Of a stretch of 6,949 nucleotides of DNA, positions 5,756-6,949 are shown piece after piece (the stretch's first letter is position 1; the number at the start of each line of letters is the position of its first letter). The translations under genes were made by a program, and so were the position numbers. Source of the stretch: Deltaproteobacteria bacterium UBA3076 (GTDB lineage: Bacteria > Desulfobacterota > Dissulfuribacteria > Dissulfuribacterales > UBA3076). The notes beneath the pieces were generated by a model. It had not been told where the DNA came from. It did not search any database and saw only the letters and a program-made list of their open reading frames with translations. The DNA is taken from NCBI GenBank assembly GCA_002367355.1, contig DFBQ01000187.1, forward strand, positions 1 through 6,949, given 5' to 3'.

Positions 5756-6949
5756 TTACAAGTGCCAGCCGTCACGATATCTGATGTGAAGGAGTTCATT
5801 AGCAGTATCGTTGTTCTTAAACTTTAGGTTTTCAGTATCCCATTGCAATTTCTGATCTTTCATTCGAATTGCAACCATGCCTAGAAGCACCATCTCAGTC
5901 AATGCCCCACCATACTTAAAATTCGAGCTTGCCGGTTTGCCTTCTTTGCACGCACGCAACCAGTCACCTTCGTGGCTACTATTGACTCTCGGTATTGTCT
6001 TTTCTGGTCTTTTGTATGCGCGCATTTTCGTTTCTGGAACGATTCGCAATCCTCCGGCACCATGTGAGCCGTGTAGTATACACCCTTTATCACCAATAAT
6101 AAAAGCACCACTGCCTGGTATGTTTCGACCTTTTTTCATTTCATCCGGAATCGGAGGAAGGAGTCTGCCATCATACCAGGTTAATTTGACTGGAGGCCTG
6201 TTCCCACGAGCGGGAAATGTGTAGCGAACAATTGATGCCCTTGGGAAGGTTTCGGAGCTAACTTCCTGCTGCCAATGAGTCGAAGTGGCTTGAATGCTCT
6301 CCGGGGCGCCAAGATCCAACGCCCAAAACGCAGGATCGATTATATGACAGCCCATATCACCCAAAGCGCCCGTTCCAAAATCAAGCCATGCCCTCCATTT
6401 CATCGGGTGATATTCGGGATGATACGGCCTGTATGGTACCGGCCCCAGCCATAAATCCCAATCGAGCGATTCCGGCACCGGAGGAGTGTCCTTGGGTCTC
6501 GCTCTTACTGCAAAATCTGACCAGGGATTACCTCCAACCGGCCTATCCGTCCAGGCGTACACTTGCGTCACATTTCCAATTGCACCGTCAGCAAGCCATT
6601 CTTTCAGTAATCGGATCTGCTCAGAAGAGTGTCCCTGATTACCCATCTGGGTCTGAACCTTATATTTGCGTGCGGCCTCTGTTACCTTTCGGGCTTCATA
6701 AACGGTATGGGTCAAGGGTTTTTGGCAATATACATGTTTCCCCGCCTCCATAGCAGCCATAGTGATTACTGCATGAGTATGATCCGGTGTAGCAATGACA
6801 ACAGCATCAAAATCCTTTTGTTTGTCGAACATGACTCGGTAGTCTTTGTACACCTTTGCCTTTGGGTATCTCTTAAAGATTTTTGCAGCATAATTACTAT
6901 CAACATCGCACAACGCAACTATGTTCTCACTTTCACATTGTCTTAAATT
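5756..6949 (-). CDS. Gfo/Idh/MocA family NAD(P)-dependent oxidoreductase, partial at N-terminus
   Basis: The frame is open from the right edge to the TAA at 5756-5758, giving 397 residues. A TTG at 6913 could be mistaken for a start, but the frame continues upstream with ENIVALCDVD, the second Rossmann strand with its ribose-binding acidic residues, so the true start and the glycine-rich dinucleotide loop lie outside the window. Numbering from the first residue in the window, the Rossmann part includes FDAVVIATPDHTHA (47-60) and the CQKP loop (75-78) that replaces the common EKP; its Lys is the catalytic-site lysine of the family. The C-terminal substrate domain includes GNQGHSSEQIRLLKEWL (103-119), WDLWLGPVPYRPYHPEYHP (164-182) and GDMGCHIID (197-205), whose Asp/His pair is the conserved active-site motif. 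This subtype is common in planctomycetes and often Tat-exported, which cannot be checked here. It would oxidise or reduce a sugar, sugar acid or inositol hydroxyl. It precedes the glycosidase gene on the same strand but is 540 bases away. Confidence 0.9.
   Translation of the reverse strand, partial: NLRQCESENIVALCDVDSNYAAKIFKRYPKAKVYKDYRVMFDKQKDFDAVVIATPDHTHAVITMAAMEAGKHVYCQKPLTHTVYEARKVTEAARKYKVQTQMGNQGHSSEQIRLLKEWLADGAIGNVTQVYAWTDRPVGGNPWSDFAVRARPKDTPPVPESLDWDLWLGPVPYRPYHPEYHPMKWRAWLDFGTGALGDMGCHIIDPAFWALDLGAPESIQATSTHWQQEVSSETFPRASIVRYTFPARGNRPPVKLTWYDGRLLPPIPDEMKKGRNIPGSGAFIIGDKGCILHGSHGAGGLRIVPETKMRAYKRPEKTIPRVNSSHEGDWLRACKEGKPASSNFKYGGALTEMVLLGMVAIRMKDQKLQWDTENLKFKNNDTANELLHIRYRDGWHL

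Noticed and set aside
5756..6913. TTG at 6913 as the start of the oxidoreductase
   Set aside because: The frame stays open to the window edge and the residues before TTG (ENIVA) complete the second Rossmann strand. The gene simply starts outside the window.

Overview
The window looks like an accessory carbohydrate-catabolism region from a Gram-negative bacterium, most likely of the PVC group (Planctomycetota, Lentisphaerota, Kiritimatiellota or relatives). The evidence is the combination of families: a twin-arginine-exported xylose-isomerase-like TIM-barrel protein, a Gfo/Idh/MocA oxidoreductase of the type common in planctomycetes, and two exported glycosidase-like proteins. No phylogenetic marker gene is present, so the assignment is an inference.

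Layout, left to right. Positions 1-621 (minus) hold the N-terminal 207 codons of a Tat-exported sugar-phosphate-isomerase/epimerase-like protein that runs off the left edge, with a good sigma70-type promoter at 686-714. A 641-base divergent gap (622-1262) holds that promoter, hairpins including one terminator- or attenuator-like structure, a possible plus-strand promoter, a pair of operator-like direct repeats and an unidentified 79-codon open frame. Positions 1263-3554 (plus) encode a 763-residue exported protein with a C-terminal GH99/WbsX-like glycosidase domain and three N-terminal beta-sandwich-like regions. A short convergent gap carries the first copy of a 71-bp repeat. Positions 3734-5215 (minus) encode a 493-residue exported glycosidase-like protein with a C-terminal collagen-binding-like beta domain. 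A 540-base gap (5216-5755) holds its ribosome binding site, a candidate promoter, a possible small ORF or decayed reading frame and the second 71-bp repeat copy. Positions 5756-6949 (minus) hold a Gfo/Idh/MocA oxidoreductase that is open at the right edge, so its N-terminus lies outside the window.

How the genes may work together. The two glycosidase-like proteins would act outside the cytoplasm on an oligo- or polysaccharide. The oxidoreductase and the isomerase-like protein belong to families that often occur together and process released or oxidised sugars. The substrate cannot be read from the sequence; the GH99-like active-site motif makes an alpha-mannose-containing glycan one possibility.

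The most notable non-coding signal is the 71-bp repeat: two copies with the same orientation and no gaps, about 90 percent identical, each 55-64 bases downstream of a minus-strand stop codon. No IS element, tRNA, rRNA or CRISPR array was seen.
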